64,000 bases of DNA from Herbaspirillum seropedicae (lineage in GTDB: Bacteria > Pseudomonadota > Gammaproteobacteria > Burkholderiales > Burkholderiaceae_D), in contig NZ_CP011930.1 in NCBI RefSeq assembly GCF_001040945.1, positions 5,141,021 through 5,205,020 on the forward strand, in the 5' to 3' direction. The translations under genes were made by a program, and so were the position numbers. Of the stretch, positions 32,058 to 40,523 are shown one piece after another. The first letter of the stretch is position 1, and the number at the start of each line of letters is the position of its first letter. The notes under the pieces are model-generated. The model was not told the origin of the DNA. It made no database searches and was given only the letters and a program-made list of their open reading frames with translations.

Positions 32058-32885
32058 TCACCCCTTCAGGAAGGCCAGCAGGTCGGCATTGACCTGGTCC
32101 TTGTGGGTGGCGCACAGGGCGTGCGGCGCGCCGCTGTAGATCTTCAGTTGCGCGCCCGGCACCATCTCGGCCACCAGCTTGCCGGTGCTCTGCAGGGGCA
32201 CGATCTGGTCGTCGTCACCGTGGATGACCAGGGTGGGGAAGTTGAACTTCTTGATGTCTGCGCGGAAGTCGGTGCCGGAGAAGGCGGTCACGCAATCCAG
32301 CGTGCCCTTGAGCGAAGCCAGCATGGCGATGTTGAAGGTCTGCGCCAAGACGCCAGGGCTGACGGCGTCAGCCTTGCCAGGACGATTGGTGCCGAAGAAG
32401 ACAGCAGCGAAGTCGCTGATGAATTGTGCGCGATCCTTGAGCAGGCCTTCCTTGATGCCGGCGAAGACCTCGGCCGGCACGCCCTGCGGGAAGTCCGGGG
32501 CCTGGCCGAAGATGGGCGTGACCGCGCCCAGCAGCGCGGCCTTGGCCACGCGCTTGCTGCCGTGGCGGCCGATGTAGCGGGCCACGTCGCCGCCGCCCAT
32601 GGAGAAGCCCACCAGGGTCGCGCCCTGCAGGTCCAGATGCTCCATCAGCTCGGCCAGGTCATCGGCGAAGGTGTCGTAGTCGTAGCCGCTCCAGGGCTGG
32701 CTGGAACGACCGAAGCCACGGCGGTCATAGGCGATCACGCGGTAGCCGCGCTCGGCCAGGAAGTTCATCTGGTATTCCCACATGTCGCCGTCCAGCGGCC
32801 AGCCATGGCCAAAGACGACTGGTTGGCCGCTGCCCCAGTCCTTGTAGTAGATCTCGGTGCCGTCGCGGGTGGTGATGGTGCTCAT
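32058..32885 (-). CDS. Alpha/beta hydrolase, non-haem chloroperoxidase/arylesterase family
   Basis: 275 residues, the family's usual size. Nucleophile elbow GFSMGGGD (Ser), acid in [11 protein letters not shown], base in [14 protein letters not shown]; the oxyanion region is [15 protein letters not shown]. Members hydrolyse esters and, in the presence of peroxide, form peracids that halogenate (cofactor-free haloperoxidase). Coupling to dps, a peroxide-consuming protein, fits an oxidative-stress operon. The native substrate is unknown. Confidence 0.88.
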   Translation of the reverse strand: MSTITTRDGTEIYYKDWGSGQPVVFGHGWPLDGDMWEYQMNFLAERGYRVIAYDRRGFGRSSQPWSGYDYDTFADDLAELMEHLDLQGATLVGFSMGGGDVARYIGRHGSKRVAKAALLGAVTPIFGQAPDFPQGVPAEVFAGIKEGLLKDRAQFISDFAAVFFGTNRPGKADAVSPGVLAQTFNIAMLASLKGTLDCVTAFSGTDFRADIKKFNFPTLVIHGDDDQIVPLQSTGKLVAEMVPGAQLKIYSGAPHALCATHKDQVNADLLAFLKG

Positions 32886-33021
32886 GGGTGTGCTCCTTGG
32901 GTGAGGGATGAGGGATGCCGTGCAGGACGCACCGCCTTGCGCAGAGTCAGGCAAGGCGGTGACGAAAAACTAAGTTTTCGTCCCGGCAAAACTTAGGGAC
33001 TGCGTGGAGAGAACTTAGTGC

Positions 33022-33444
33022 CTACGGCTGAGCCATGCCATGTCCTACACGCCACTGGCCGGGACCGCACAGGGCGATGGCGGTGAAGATCACCAGCAGC
33101 AGCCAGCCGAATTGGCCTTCGGCAATGCTCCAGTCGGGATGCACGGCCAGCATGGCCACCAGCAGCACGCCGATGATGGGCAGGCAGGCCAGGCGGGTGA
33201 AGAGGCCAGCGGCGATCAAGAGCGGGCACAGCGCTTCGGCGAAGATGGCGGCCCAGAGTGATACGGTCGGACCGAGGCCGAAGGGATCTTCGATCACCGT
33301 CAGTTCGTGTGCGTAGTGCAGCAGCTTGGGCAGGCCATGCACGTAGAACAGCATGAAGCTGCCCGCCAGGCGAAGGAACAAGAGCCCCAGGTCCAGCGGC
33401 GGGACCGGCAGCGCCTGGCGTTGGGTGGGATGACGCGTCTGCAT
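33022..33444 (-). CDS. DoxX family membrane protein
   Basis: 140 residues with four membrane segments. Family marks: LGLLFLRLAGSFMLFYVHGLPKLL, FAEALCPLLIAAGLFTRLACLP and a closing segment near GWLLLVIFTAIALCGPGQW. DoxX-like proteins are linked to respiratory or redox complexes. Here it lies 13 bases behind the YtcJ-type amidohydrolase gene and upstream of the hydrolase/dps pair, all on the minus strand. AAGGGG before the ATG is the ribosome site. Confidence 0.85.
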   Translation of the reverse strand: MQTRHPTQRQALPVPPLDLGLLFLRLAGSFMLFYVHGLPKLLHYAHELTVIEDPFGLGPTVSLWAAIFAEALCPLLIAAGLFTRLACLPIIGVLLVAMLAVHPDWSIAEGQFGWLLLVIFTAIALCGPGQWRVGHGMAQP

Positions 33445-33457
33445 GATCAGCCCCTTG

Positions 33458-35341
33458 TCAGAACGCGAAGCAGCTGCATCCCAACGCGCCCCAGAAGCCG
33501 GCGAAGTTGGAGACCGGGACGCTGGACTTGCGCGCCACATCATGCGCGTGACCATGCACGCCGCAGGAACCCACGCACGCATGCGGCAGCGTGGCCTTCT
33601 TCTGGCGCGCGGCATCGGTCTTGGCGACGGCCCGGTAATGACCCGGCACCTTGGCCACCGGTGACCACTCGGGCAGCACCGGGATCTCACCGGGGCCGTG
33701 CGACGAGAACGGACCCGCGCCATAGACCACCTTGCCATCGACCACGGTCATGAGCGATTCGATGCCCTTGATCTCGTCTTCATGGACGCTGAAGAAGTCC
33801 GCCGACAGCACCGCCAGGTCGGCCAGCTGGCCAGCCTGGATGCGGCCCTTCTTGGCCTGCTCGCTGGAGAACCAGGCGCTGCCTGCGGTCCACAGTTCCA
33901 GCGCGGTTTCGCGCGGCAGGCGGCCCGCTGCGCCATACAGCTTGGCGCCACCCACGGTGCGGCCCGAGACCAGCCAGTACAGCGCGGTCCAGGGGTTGTA
34001 GCTGGCCACGCGGGTGGCGTCGGTGCCGGCGCCCACCGGCACGCCCATCTCCAGCATCTTGGCAATCGGCGGCGTGTGTTCGGCCGCCTCGCTGCCATAG
34101 CGGTCGATGAAGTATTCGCCCTGGAAGGCCATGCGGTGCTGGATGGCGATGCCGCCGCCCAGCGCCTTGACGCGCTCGATGTTGCGCTCGGTGATGGTCT
34201 CGGCGTGGTCGAACATCCAGTGCAGGCCGTCGAAGGGGATGTCGCGGTTGACCTTCTCGAACACGTCCAGCATGCGCGCGATCGACTCGTCATAGGTGGC
34301 GTGCAGGCGGAACGGCCAGCGGTTCGAGACCAGATGGCGCACCACGCGCTCCAGTTCTTCTTCCATGCCCTCGGCCAGGTCGGGACGCGGCTCCAGGAAG
34401 TCTTCGAAGTCGGCGGCCGAGAACACCAGCATCTCGCCGGCGCCGTTGTGGCGCAGGAAATCGTCGCCGTCACCGGGCTTGACCATGCCGGTCCACTTCT
34501 GGAAGTCGGCCAGTTCGCCGCCCTTGTTCTGGGTGAACAGGTTGTAGGCGATGCGGATGGTCAGTTGGCCATCGGCGGCCAGCTTGTTGATGATCTGGTA
34601 ATCGTCCGGATAGTTCTGGAAACCACCACCGGCATCGATGGCGCTGGTCACGCCCAGGCGGTTCAGCTCGCGCATGAACTGGCGGGTGGAATTGACCTGA
34701 TATTCCTGCGGCAGCGTCGGTCCCTTGGCCAGCGTGGCGTACAGGATCATGGCGTTGGGACGGGCGATGAGCATGCCGGTCGGGTTGCCCGAGGCGTCGC
34801 GCACGATCTCGCCGCCCGGCGGGTTGGGCGTGTCCTTGGTATAGCCCACTGCCTGCAGCGCGGCGCGGTTGAGCAGCGCGCGGTCATACAGGTGCAGCAC
34901 GAAGACCGGCGTATCGGGCGCGGCGGCGTTCAATTCTTCCAGGGTGGGCATGCGCTTTTCGGCGAACTGGAACTCGGTCCATCCGCCCACCACGCGCACC
35001 CACTGCGGATGCGGGGTGCGGGCGGCCTGGTCCTTCAACATGCGCAGCGCATCGGCCAGCGAGGGTACGCCTTCCCAGCGCAGCTCCAGGTTGTAGTTCA
35101 GGCCGCCACGGATCAAGTGCAGGTGCGAGTCGTTCAGGCCGGGGATGACGGTGCGGCCGCCCAGGTCGATGACCTGGGTCGCGGCTTGTTTCAGGCGCAT
35201 CACCTCGGCGGCGCTGCCGACTTCGAGGAATTTGCCGCCGCCGATGGCGACAGCCTCGGCGATGGGGTTTTGCTTGTCGACGGTGTGGATCTTGCCGTTC
35301 AACAGGATCAGGTCAGGGGTCACACTGGCTGCGGTCGTCAT
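33458..35341 (-). CDS. YtcJ-type amidohydrolase with a Cys/His-rich tail
   Basis: 627 residues. Amidohydrolase_3 domain with metal motif NDSHLHLIRGG, carboxylate/histidine points in LHATYDES and FDHAETITERN, and the aspartate in VGAGTDATRVASYNPW. The last ~45 residues are unusual: a run with HACVGSCGVHGHAHD, and the end GALGCSCFAF, with two pairs of cysteines and several histidines. The tail is not part of the standard fold and looks metal-binding. The start at 35341 follows GGAGCCTCC. It is divergent from the isochorismatase gene. Confidence 0.85.
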   Translation of the reverse strand: MTTAASVTPDLILLNGKIHTVDKQNPIAEAVAIGGGKFLEVGSAAEVMRLKQAATQVIDLGGRTVIPGLNDSHLHLIRGGLNYNLELRWEGVPSLADALRMLKDQAARTPHPQWVRVVGGWTEFQFAEKRMPTLEELNAAAPDTPVFVLHLYDRALLNRAALQAVGYTKDTPNPPGGEIVRDASGNPTGMLIARPNAMILYATLAKGPTLPQEYQVNSTRQFMRELNRLGVTSAIDAGGGFQNYPDDYQIINKLAADGQLTIRIAYNLFTQNKGGELADFQKWTGMVKPGDGDDFLRHNGAGEMLVFSAADFEDFLEPRPDLAEGMEEELERVVRHLVSNRWPFRLHATYDESIARMLDVFEKVNRDIPFDGLHWMFDHAETITERNIERVKALGGGIAIQHRMAFQGEYFIDRYGSEAAEHTPPIAKMLEMGVPVGAGTDATRVASYNPWTALYWLVSGRTVGGAKLYGAAGRLPRETALELWTAGSAWFSSEQAKKGRIQAGQLADLAVLSADFFSVHEDEIKGIESLMTVVDGKVVYGAGPFSSHGPGEIPVLPEWSPVAKVPGHYRAVAKTDAARQKKATLPHACVGSCGVHGHAHDVARKSSVPVSNFAGFWGALGCSCFAF

Positions 35342-35646
35342 GGAGGCTCCGGGCATGGAATAGGGCAAATAGGGCGATTACGGCGATGAAGAGGGCGTAT
35401 TGCGTACATGGTGCGCGCCGCTGCACAGGCAGCGATGATCATCCCATACGCTTTTATTGGTGATGGCAGTGTGCAAAAACGCCGTGCCAGCGTCTAGCTA
35501 TACGAACAGATAATGGCAGCGCCCTGCCCGCTTGCCTATGATCGCCTCCGGCAGCCTGACTCCCGCTGCCCTGCCGGTGGGCGCCGTCTCTCCCCGACCG
35601 CCGGACCGGCGCTGTTCTCCCTACCCATCCCACCTACGGAACCATC
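35342..35646. other. Divergent promoter region, amidohydrolase/isochorismatase
   Basis: 305 bases separating two divergent operons. A GATAAT element at 35510 could be the -10 of the isochorismatase gene, but no good -35 sits at the right distance. AATAAAAGCG on the minus strand near 35450 may serve the amidohydrolase. No open reading frame of interest. Confidence 0.4.
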
Positions 35647-36336
35647 ATGACCACCAATACCAAGCTCGACGTGCTGACCCCGACCAATTGCCAGCTCATC
35701 ATCATCGATCATCAGCCGCAGATGGCCTTCGGCGTGCAGTCGATGGACCGCCAAGCCCTCAAGAACAACGTCGTGGCCCTGGCCAAGTCGGCCAAGGTCT
35801 TCAACATCCCCACCGTCATCACCACCGTGGAAACCCAGGGCTTCTCCGGCTACACCTATCCGGAACTGCTGTCGGTCTTCCCCGAGCACGACATCCTGGA
35901 ACGCACCTCGATGAACTCCTGGGATGACCAGAAGGTGCGCGACGCGCTCAAGGCCAATGGCAAGAAGAAGATCGTCGTGGCGGGCCTGTGGACCGAAGTC
36001 TGCAACAACAGCTTCGCCCTGTGCGCCATGGCCGAAGGCGACTACGAGATCTACATGGTGGCCGACGCCTCCGGCGGCACCTCCAAGGAAGCCCACGACT
36101 ACGCCATGCAGCGCATGATCCAGGCCGGTGTGATCCCCGTGACCTGGCAGCAGGTGATGCTGGAATGGCAACGCGACTGGGCCCGCAAGGAGACCTACAG
36201 CGCCGTCATGGACATCGTGCGCGAACATTCGGGCGCCTACGGCATGGGCGTGGACTACGCCTACACCATGGTGCACAAGGCTGACCAGCGTCCGCACGGC
36301 AACCAGAAGACCCTGGCGCCGGTGCCGGCCAAGTAA
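35647..36336 (+). CDS. Isochorismatase-family hydrolase, YcaC type
   Basis: 229 residues. Cysteine-hydrolase triad: Asp in LIIIDHQPQM, Lys in the KKKIVVAGLW strand region, and catalytic Cys in WTEVCNNSFAL. The WTEVC motif and length match E. coli YcaC, an octameric hydrolase of unknown substrate. The start follows GGAACCATC. It heads a plus-strand group with two XapX proteins and a receiver/kinase pair. A 12-bp hairpin follows its stop. Confidence 0.87.
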   Translation: MTTNTKLDVLTPTNCQLIIIDHQPQMAFGVQSMDRQALKNNVVALAKSAKVFNIPTVITTVETQGFSGYTYPELLSVFPEHDILERTSMNSWDDQKVRDALKANGKKKIVVAGLWTEVCNNSFALCAMAEGDYEIYMVADASGGTSKEAHDYAMQRMIQAGVIPVTWQQVMLEWQRDWARKETYSAVMDIVREHSGAYGMGVDYAYTMVHKADQRPHGNQKTLAPVPAK

Positions 36337-36355
36337 TCCATCGGCCTGCCAAGCT

Positions 36356-36393
36356 GCCAGCGCGCCGGCTCCCTGCGGGGTCGGCGCGCTGGC
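36356..36393. terminator. 12-bp hairpin after the isochorismatase gene
   Basis: GCCAGCGCGCCG pairs perfectly with CGGCGCGCTGGC around a 14-base loop. No T-run follows, so it may be a Rho-assisted terminator or an mRNA 3'-end protector rather than a classical terminator. Confidence 0.5.
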
Positions 36394-36401
36394 CTCAGAA
36401 G

Positions 36402-36421
36402 TCACGAATCACGAATCACGA
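36402..36421 (+). repeat. Nearly three tandem copies of TCACGAA before the first XapX gene
   Basis: Two full TCACGAA units and a third TCACGA end just at the ribosome site (GAGGAAACG), 10 bases before the ATG. A unit change would shift the leader by 7 bases. Confidence 0.6.
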
Positions 36422-36431
36422 GGAAACGGCC

Positions 36432-36596
36432 ATGTCCGCCTACCTGATTTCATTGTGCGCCGGCATCCTGATCGGCGTGGTCTATGCCTTGTTCCGGGTG
36501 CGCTCGCCGGCCCCGCCGGGGATCGCCCTGGTGGGCTTGCTGGGCATGGTGCTGGGCGAACGCCTGGCCGCCAGCCTGCACCTGCTGGGCAGTTGA
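36432..36596 (+). CDS. XapX domain small membrane protein 1
   Basis: 54 residues. Two hydrophobic stretches, YLISLCAGILIGVVYALF and PGIALVGLLGMVLGERLA, joined by RVRSPAPP. The SPAPP turn and GLLGMxxGE are the XapX (DUF1427) marks. The ribosome site is GAGGAAAC. It is followed 12 bases later by a second, longer copy. The function of XapX proteins is not known. Confidence 0.8.
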   Translation: MSAYLISLCAGILIGVVYALFRVRSPAPPGIALVGLLGMVLGERLAASLHLLGS

Positions 36597-36608
36597 GAGG
36601 AAGCCTGC

Positions 36609-36851
36609 ATGAAACCCTATCTGATCTCCCTGTTCATGGGCATCCTGGCCGGCCTGATCTACGCCGCCCTGCATGTGCAATCGCCGGCGCCGCCCATCAT
36701 CGCGCTGCTGGGCCTGCTGGGCATGCTCATCGGCGAGCAAGTGGTGCCCATCGTCAGGCGCAAGCTGGCCGGAGAGCCGCTGACGGCTTCGTGGTTCCAT
36801 CGCGAATGCATGCCGAAGATCACCGGGACGCCGCCGCCAGAAGAGCCTTGA
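36609..36851 (+). CDS. XapX domain small membrane protein 2
   Basis: 80 residues. The first 50 repeat the plan of the gene before it (YLISLFMGILAGLIYAAL, QSPAPP, ALLGLLGMLIGEQV), and a hydrophilic C-terminal tail of ~30 residues with HRECMPKITGTPPPEEP is added. GAGAGGAAGCC is the ribosome site. A tandem duplication with divergence is the simplest origin; the two may form a hetero-oligomer. Confidence 0.8.
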   Translation: MKPYLISLFMGILAGLIYAALHVQSPAPPIIALLGLLGMLIGEQVVPIVRRKLAGEPLTASWFHRECMPKITGTPPPEEP

Positions 36852-36879
36852 GGGGCATTGACCATCCATCATGACGAGC

Positions 36880-36889
36880 GGGGGGGGGG
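36880..36889 (+). repeat. G10 homopolymer at the receiver gene start
   Basis: Ten consecutive G residues lie between two in-frame ATG codons (36871 and 36895). The 3' end of the tract forms the ribosome site (GGGGAGAAC) of the second ATG. Slippage would put the first ATG out of frame and change the strength or spacing of the second site. Confidence 0.85.
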
Positions 36890-36894
36890 AGAAC

Positions 36895-37272
36895 ATGCCG
36901 TCATCACATGGCGCCATCGCGGTGATCGATGACGACCACGGCGTGCGCGCCGCCTTGTGCAATCTGCTGGATTCGGCCGGGTATCGCAGTTGCCGGTTTT
37001 CCTCCGGGGAAGAGTTCCTGGCCAGCGACTGCATGCCGGTGGCGGTGTGCGCCATCATCGATCTGCAGCTGGCCTGCATGAGCGGGTTCGAACTGGCCGA
37101 GCGCCTGGCGCTGGCGCGGCCGGACCTGCCCTTACTGTTCATCTCGGCCCAGGTCACGCCGCGCCAGCAGCAGCGCGCCAGCGCACTGGGCGGCGCGTTG
37201 CTGGCCAAGCCGGTCGACGCCGATACCCTGCTGGCGCTGCTGACGGCCTGCCTGCTGTATGGTCGCCCATGA
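36895..37272 (+). CDS. Single-domain response regulator (receiver only)
   Basis: 125 residues, one receiver domain and no output domain. Acidic pair in AVIDDDHG, phospho-acceptor aspartate in CAIIDLQLACMSGFEL, Ser in LLFISAQ, Lys in LLAKPVDADT. It resembles the receiver half of FixJ-type regulators. The start at 36895 is preferred because GGGGGAGAAC precedes it; the ATG at 36871 would read through the G10 tract. It ends nine bases before the histidine kinase gene, which is its likely partner. Confidence 0.83.
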   Translation: MPSSHGAIAVIDDDHGVRAALCNLLDSAGYRSCRFSSGEEFLASDCMPVAVCAIIDLQLACMSGFELAERLALARPDLPLLFISAQVTPRQQQRASALGGALLAKPVDADTLLALLTACLLYGRP

Positions 37273-37281
37273 GCGGCGGCA

Positions 37282-38901
37282 ATGCGGCACAATGCTGGCC
37301 TGATCCATCCGCTCCCGGAGCCCCGATTGTCCGCCCATGCGCACCTGCCCGCCGGCCCTGCCGACCCCGATGACAGCACGCGCCTGTTGCAGGCGCTGCG
37401 CGAACTGTCGGCACTGCTCGACCCGCTGCGGCTCAAGCCCGCCATCGCCCGCGCCGCCTGCGCAGTGACCGGCGCGCGCCATTGCCTGCTGGTGCGCACT
37501 ACCCCGGAAGGCCTGCTGATTGAGGCCGAAGCGCTGTGCCAGGACCAGAGCATCCTCGACGCCAGGCGCAACCGGGCAGTCGCTGAAGACGAACTGCAGG
37601 GACTGCTGGCGCTGCCGCTGATGCACGGCCAGCAGGCGCTGGGGACGCTCTATCTGCAATGGGAAGCGGCCCTGCCGGAGCGCACGCGCGCGCTGGCTGC
37701 ACAGTTCGCGGACTATGCCGCCGTCGCCCTCGCCAACGCCCTGGCGCATGCCCACCTGCTGCAGGAAAACGAACAACTGACCTGCGCCGAAAAGGAATTG
37801 CGCACCAGCCAGGAATTGCTGAAGCAGGGCGAGCGCTTCAACCATACCGGCAGCATGCGCTACCTGGTGCGCGAAGACCTGATGTACTGCTCCGACGAGC
37901 TGTGCCGCATCTACGGACTGGCGCCGGGCCGCAACTGCATCACCTACGAGGAATTCGCGGCCATCATGCATCCTGATGACCGCCAGGAAGTGGTCGAGAC
38001 CGTCAATGCCGCCGTGGCCATGGGCGGCACCATCCGCGTGGAGCACCGCATCTGCCGCCAGGACACCGGCGAGGTGCGCTACCTGTCGGGCATCGGTAAG
38101 CCGATCTGGCGCGACGGCACCTTTACCGAATACGTCGGGACGGCCACCGACATCACCGTGCGGCGTCAGAACGAATACGCCATCCGCGCCGCCCAGATCG
38201 ACATGGAGCGGGTCTCGCGGGCCAATACCGTGGGCCAGCTGACGGCCTCCATCGCCCACGAGATCAACCAGCCGCTCATGTCCATCGTGGCCAATGCCGG
38301 CGCCAGCCTGCGCTGGCTGGACCGGCCCGTGCCCGACCTGGAGCATGCGCGTACGGGCCTGCGCGACATCATCGCCGAAGGCCAGCGCGCCGGCGGCATC
38401 ATCAGCGGCCTGCGCGACCTCACGCGCAACGCCGCGCCGGTGTGCGAGCGGGTCAACCTGCATGCGGTGATCCGCCACATCCTCACGCTCTCGCGCAGCG
38501 AACTGGAACGCCGCGAAGTGTCCTTGCTGCTTTCGCTGACACCCGCCGACGCCTTCGTCCTGGGTGATCAGGTGCAGCTGCAGCAGGTGATGCTGAACCT
38601 GGTGGTCAACGCCATCGAAGCCATGAGCAGCATGCCCGAGCATGCCCGGGTGCTGAGCATCACGGCCAGCAGCTGCGACGAGCAGCGCATCGAGGTCAAG
38701 GTGCAGGACAGTGGCGAGGGCATTGCGCCGGAGGCGATGCGGCGCGTCTTTGACGCCTTCTACACCACCAAGGACAGCGGCATGGGCATGGGACTGGCGA
38801 TCTGCCGCTCCATCATCGAAAACCATCGCGGCCGCCTACGCGTGGCCGCCGCCCAACCCCACGGGGCCCTCTTCAGTTTCGACCTGCCGCGCGTACCGTG
38901 A
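37282..38901 (+). CDS. Cytoplasmic GAF-PAS sensor histidine kinase
   Basis: 539 residues, no membrane segment. Order: GAF-like domain (~35-165), short coiled coil (LLQENEQLTCAEKELRTSQE), PAS with PAC (~185-290, ending EYVGTATDITVRRQNE), then the dimerisation and phosphorylation helix with TASIAHEINQPLMSIVANA (His), and an HATPase with NLVVNAIEAM, VQDSGEGIAPEA and TTKDSGMGMGLAICR. The HEINQPL box marks the FixL/TodS-like HPK4 group. Cognate receiver upstream, AraC regulator downstream on the other strand. The signal is unknown; a small intracellular ligand or redox state is likely. Confidence 0.88.
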   Translation: MRHNAGLIHPLPEPRLSAHAHLPAGPADPDDSTRLLQALRELSALLDPLRLKPAIARAACAVTGARHCLLVRTTPEGLLIEAEALCQDQSILDARRNRAVAEDELQGLLALPLMHGQQALGTLYLQWEAALPERTRALAAQFADYAAVALANALAHAHLLQENEQLTCAEKELRTSQELLKQGERFNHTGSMRYLVREDLMYCSDELCRIYGLAPGRNCITYEEFAAIMHPDDRQEVVETVNAAVAMGGTIRVEHRICRQDTGEVRYLSGIGKPIWRDGTFTEYVGTATDITVRRQNEYAIRAAQIDMERVSRANTVGQLTASIAHEINQPLMSIVANAGASLRWLDRPVPDLEHARTGLRDIIAEGQRAGGIISGLRDLTRNAAPVCERVNLHAVIRHILTLSRSELERREVSLLLSLTPADAFVLGDQVQLQQVMLNLVVNAIEAMSSMPEHARVLSITASSCDEQRIEVKVQDSGEGIAPEAMRRVFDAFYTTKDSGMGMGLAICRSIIENHRGRLRVAAAQPHGALFSFDLPRVP

Positions 38902-38913
38902 TGTCTGATCTGC

Positions 38914-39813
38914 CTAGCGCAGGCGGCGTCGCCACGCGCCGGGCGTGCTGCCCACCACCTGCGAGAACACCCGGCTGAAATGGCTCTGGTCGTAGAAGTC
39001 GCAGGCCAGTGCGATCTCGGCCAGCGTGAGCTGGGTGCTGCGCAGGTACTGCTGCGCCATCTCCACCCTTTGCACCATGAGCCACTGATGCGGCGTATGG
39101 CCGGTGCTGGCCTTGAAGGCGCGCAGGAAATAGCTGGCCGACATATTGCATTCGCGGGCGATCTCGGGGATGGAGACATTACCCTTGACCTTCTCCAGCA
39201 GCATCATCTTGGCGCGCTCTTCGTGCAGCCGTGACAGCGGCGCGGTGCGCAAGGTGGGCGCGGGTGCGCCGCCATAGCGTTGCAGCAGATGGGTGCCCAG
39301 GGCCACGCCAAGCTGATCAATGAAGAGACGGCTGTCGGGGTCCGGATTGGCCAGCGCCGGCGTGAGCGCATAGGCCAGGTGCTGCAGCACCGGATCGTGC
39401 TGGCCGGTAACCGTGGCCAGGCCGGCGACCCGGCGGCGGCGCAGCTCATCGCTGGCGGCGGCGAACCAGGACAAGGGCATTTCCACCAGCAGGAAATCGA
39501 AGGGCGCTTGCAGGTCGGCGCGATAGTCTTCGGAGAAATCGCGGGTATAGATAGCGCCAGGGGCGAACTCGAACTTGGCGCCCTGGCGGCCGCGGAAGAT
39601 GCTGCGGCGATGCGGGGCCAGCGAGATGCCCAGCAGGAAGCCCCGGTCCGACGCCGGTGTGACGACCTGGGCGATTTCCTCGCCTTCGACGCGCTTGCGA
39701 TAGAAGCTGAAGTCGCTGCCCTGCAGCTCCTGGCTATGCTTGAGGCTGCGTGCCGAACAACCCAGCGAGTCGCTGCGCTCGGCAATGGTAGACAAAGGGG
39801 CCAGTGCAGCCAT
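38914..39813 (-). CDS. AraC family transcriptional regulator
   Basis: 299 residues. C-terminal pair of helix-turn-helix motifs: VSIPEIARECNMSASYFLRAFKASTG and LTLAEIALACDFYDQSHFSRVFSQVVG, with TPGAWRRRLR at the end. The N-terminal region resembles the cupin-like part of AraC proteins that control dehydrogenases and efflux. It is convergent with the histidine kinase gene (12 bases apart) and co-directional with paiB, but the 63-base gap leaves operon membership open. Confidence 0.87.
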   Translation of the reverse strand: MAALAPLSTIAERSDSLGCSARSLKHSQELQGSDFSFYRKRVEGEEIAQVVTPASDRGFLLGISLAPHRRSIFRGRQGAKFEFAPGAIYTRDFSEDYRADLQAPFDFLLVEMPLSWFAAASDELRRRRVAGLATVTGQHDPVLQHLAYALTPALANPDPDSRLFIDQLGVALGTHLLQRYGGAPAPTLRTAPLSRLHEERAKMMLLEKVKGNVSIPEIARECNMSASYFLRAFKASTGHTPHQWLMVQRVEMAQQYLRSTQLTLAEIALACDFYDQSHFSRVFSQVVGSTPGAWRRRLR

Positions 39814-39876
39814 GTTGGACCTCGTTGTAGAGCGGCGCTCCCGGATGGCGGCGCCGTGGCAGGATTCTACCCGGCC

Positions 39877-40515
39877 TCAGGATTGCTTGCGCTGCGCCTC
39901 GGCCAGCATGGCCTGGCCCAGCGCCTCATGACCGCGCGCCACCAGGGTGTGGCCGGCGCCTTCGATATCACGCACCTCTTTGTTCTGGCTGAGCTTGCGC
40001 TTGCCTTCCAGGCGCGTGATCTCGATCTCGATGCCGACGATGGCCTTGAGCAGGGTATCGGTAAAGTCGGCGGGCGCGTCCGACATCTTCCAGGGCTTTT
40101 CCTCGCCGGCCTCGTGGGTGCGCGTCAGGCGCGCTACCACGCCGCGCAGGTAGCGCTCGTCGTCGCGGATGGTGACGCGGCCATGGGCGTGCGCCACGCT
40201 GTAGTTCCAGGTCGGCACCTGGCGGTGCGCCTCATGCTTGCTGGGATACCAGCTCGGCGACACATAGGCGTCGCCCGCCGAAAAGACCACCAGCACCGGG
40301 TCGCCATCGGCCAGCTCGCGCCACAGCGCATTGGCGCGCGCCACGTGCAGGTGCAGCGTACCCAGGGGGCCCTGCGCGGTGTCGAGGTGACAGGGCAGAT
40401 GGTTGGCGTCCAGACCGCTGGCGGTGTGCGAGACCAGCACGCCGAAGGGATGGGCGGCAATCAGCTGGTGCAGGCTGGCGGTATCGTTGTCGGCGAAGTG
40501 GGCGGGGATGTACAT
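39877..40515 (-). CDS. PaiB-type FMN-binding negative regulator
   Basis: 212 residues. The PaiB/DUF447-like start MYIPAHFADND, the LHLHVARANALWREL strand, the flavin-fold VVFSAGDAYVSPSWYPSK with VPTWNYSVAHAHGRV, and the C-terminal GIEIEITRLEGKRKLSQNK are all family marks. PaiB in Bacillus is linked to control of sporulation and degradative enzymes; here the target is unknown. Four tandem TGGCGGA units lie 9-36 bases before its ATG. Confidence 0.88.
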   Translation of the reverse strand: MYIPAHFADNDTASLHQLIAAHPFGVLVSHTASGLDANHLPCHLDTAQGPLGTLHLHVARANALWRELADGDPVLVVFSAGDAYVSPSWYPSKHEAHRQVPTWNYSVAHAHGRVTIRDDERYLRGVVARLTRTHEAGEEKPWKMSDAPADFTDTLLKAIVGIEIEITRLEGKRKLSQNKEVRDIEGAGHTLVARGHEALGQAMLAEAQRKQS

Positions 40516-40523
40516 GGCGGTCC

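Noticed and set aside
37132..38826. Long minus-strand frame opposite the receiver and kinase genes.
   Set aside because: Antisense shadow of two well-supported genes; no domain or start signal.
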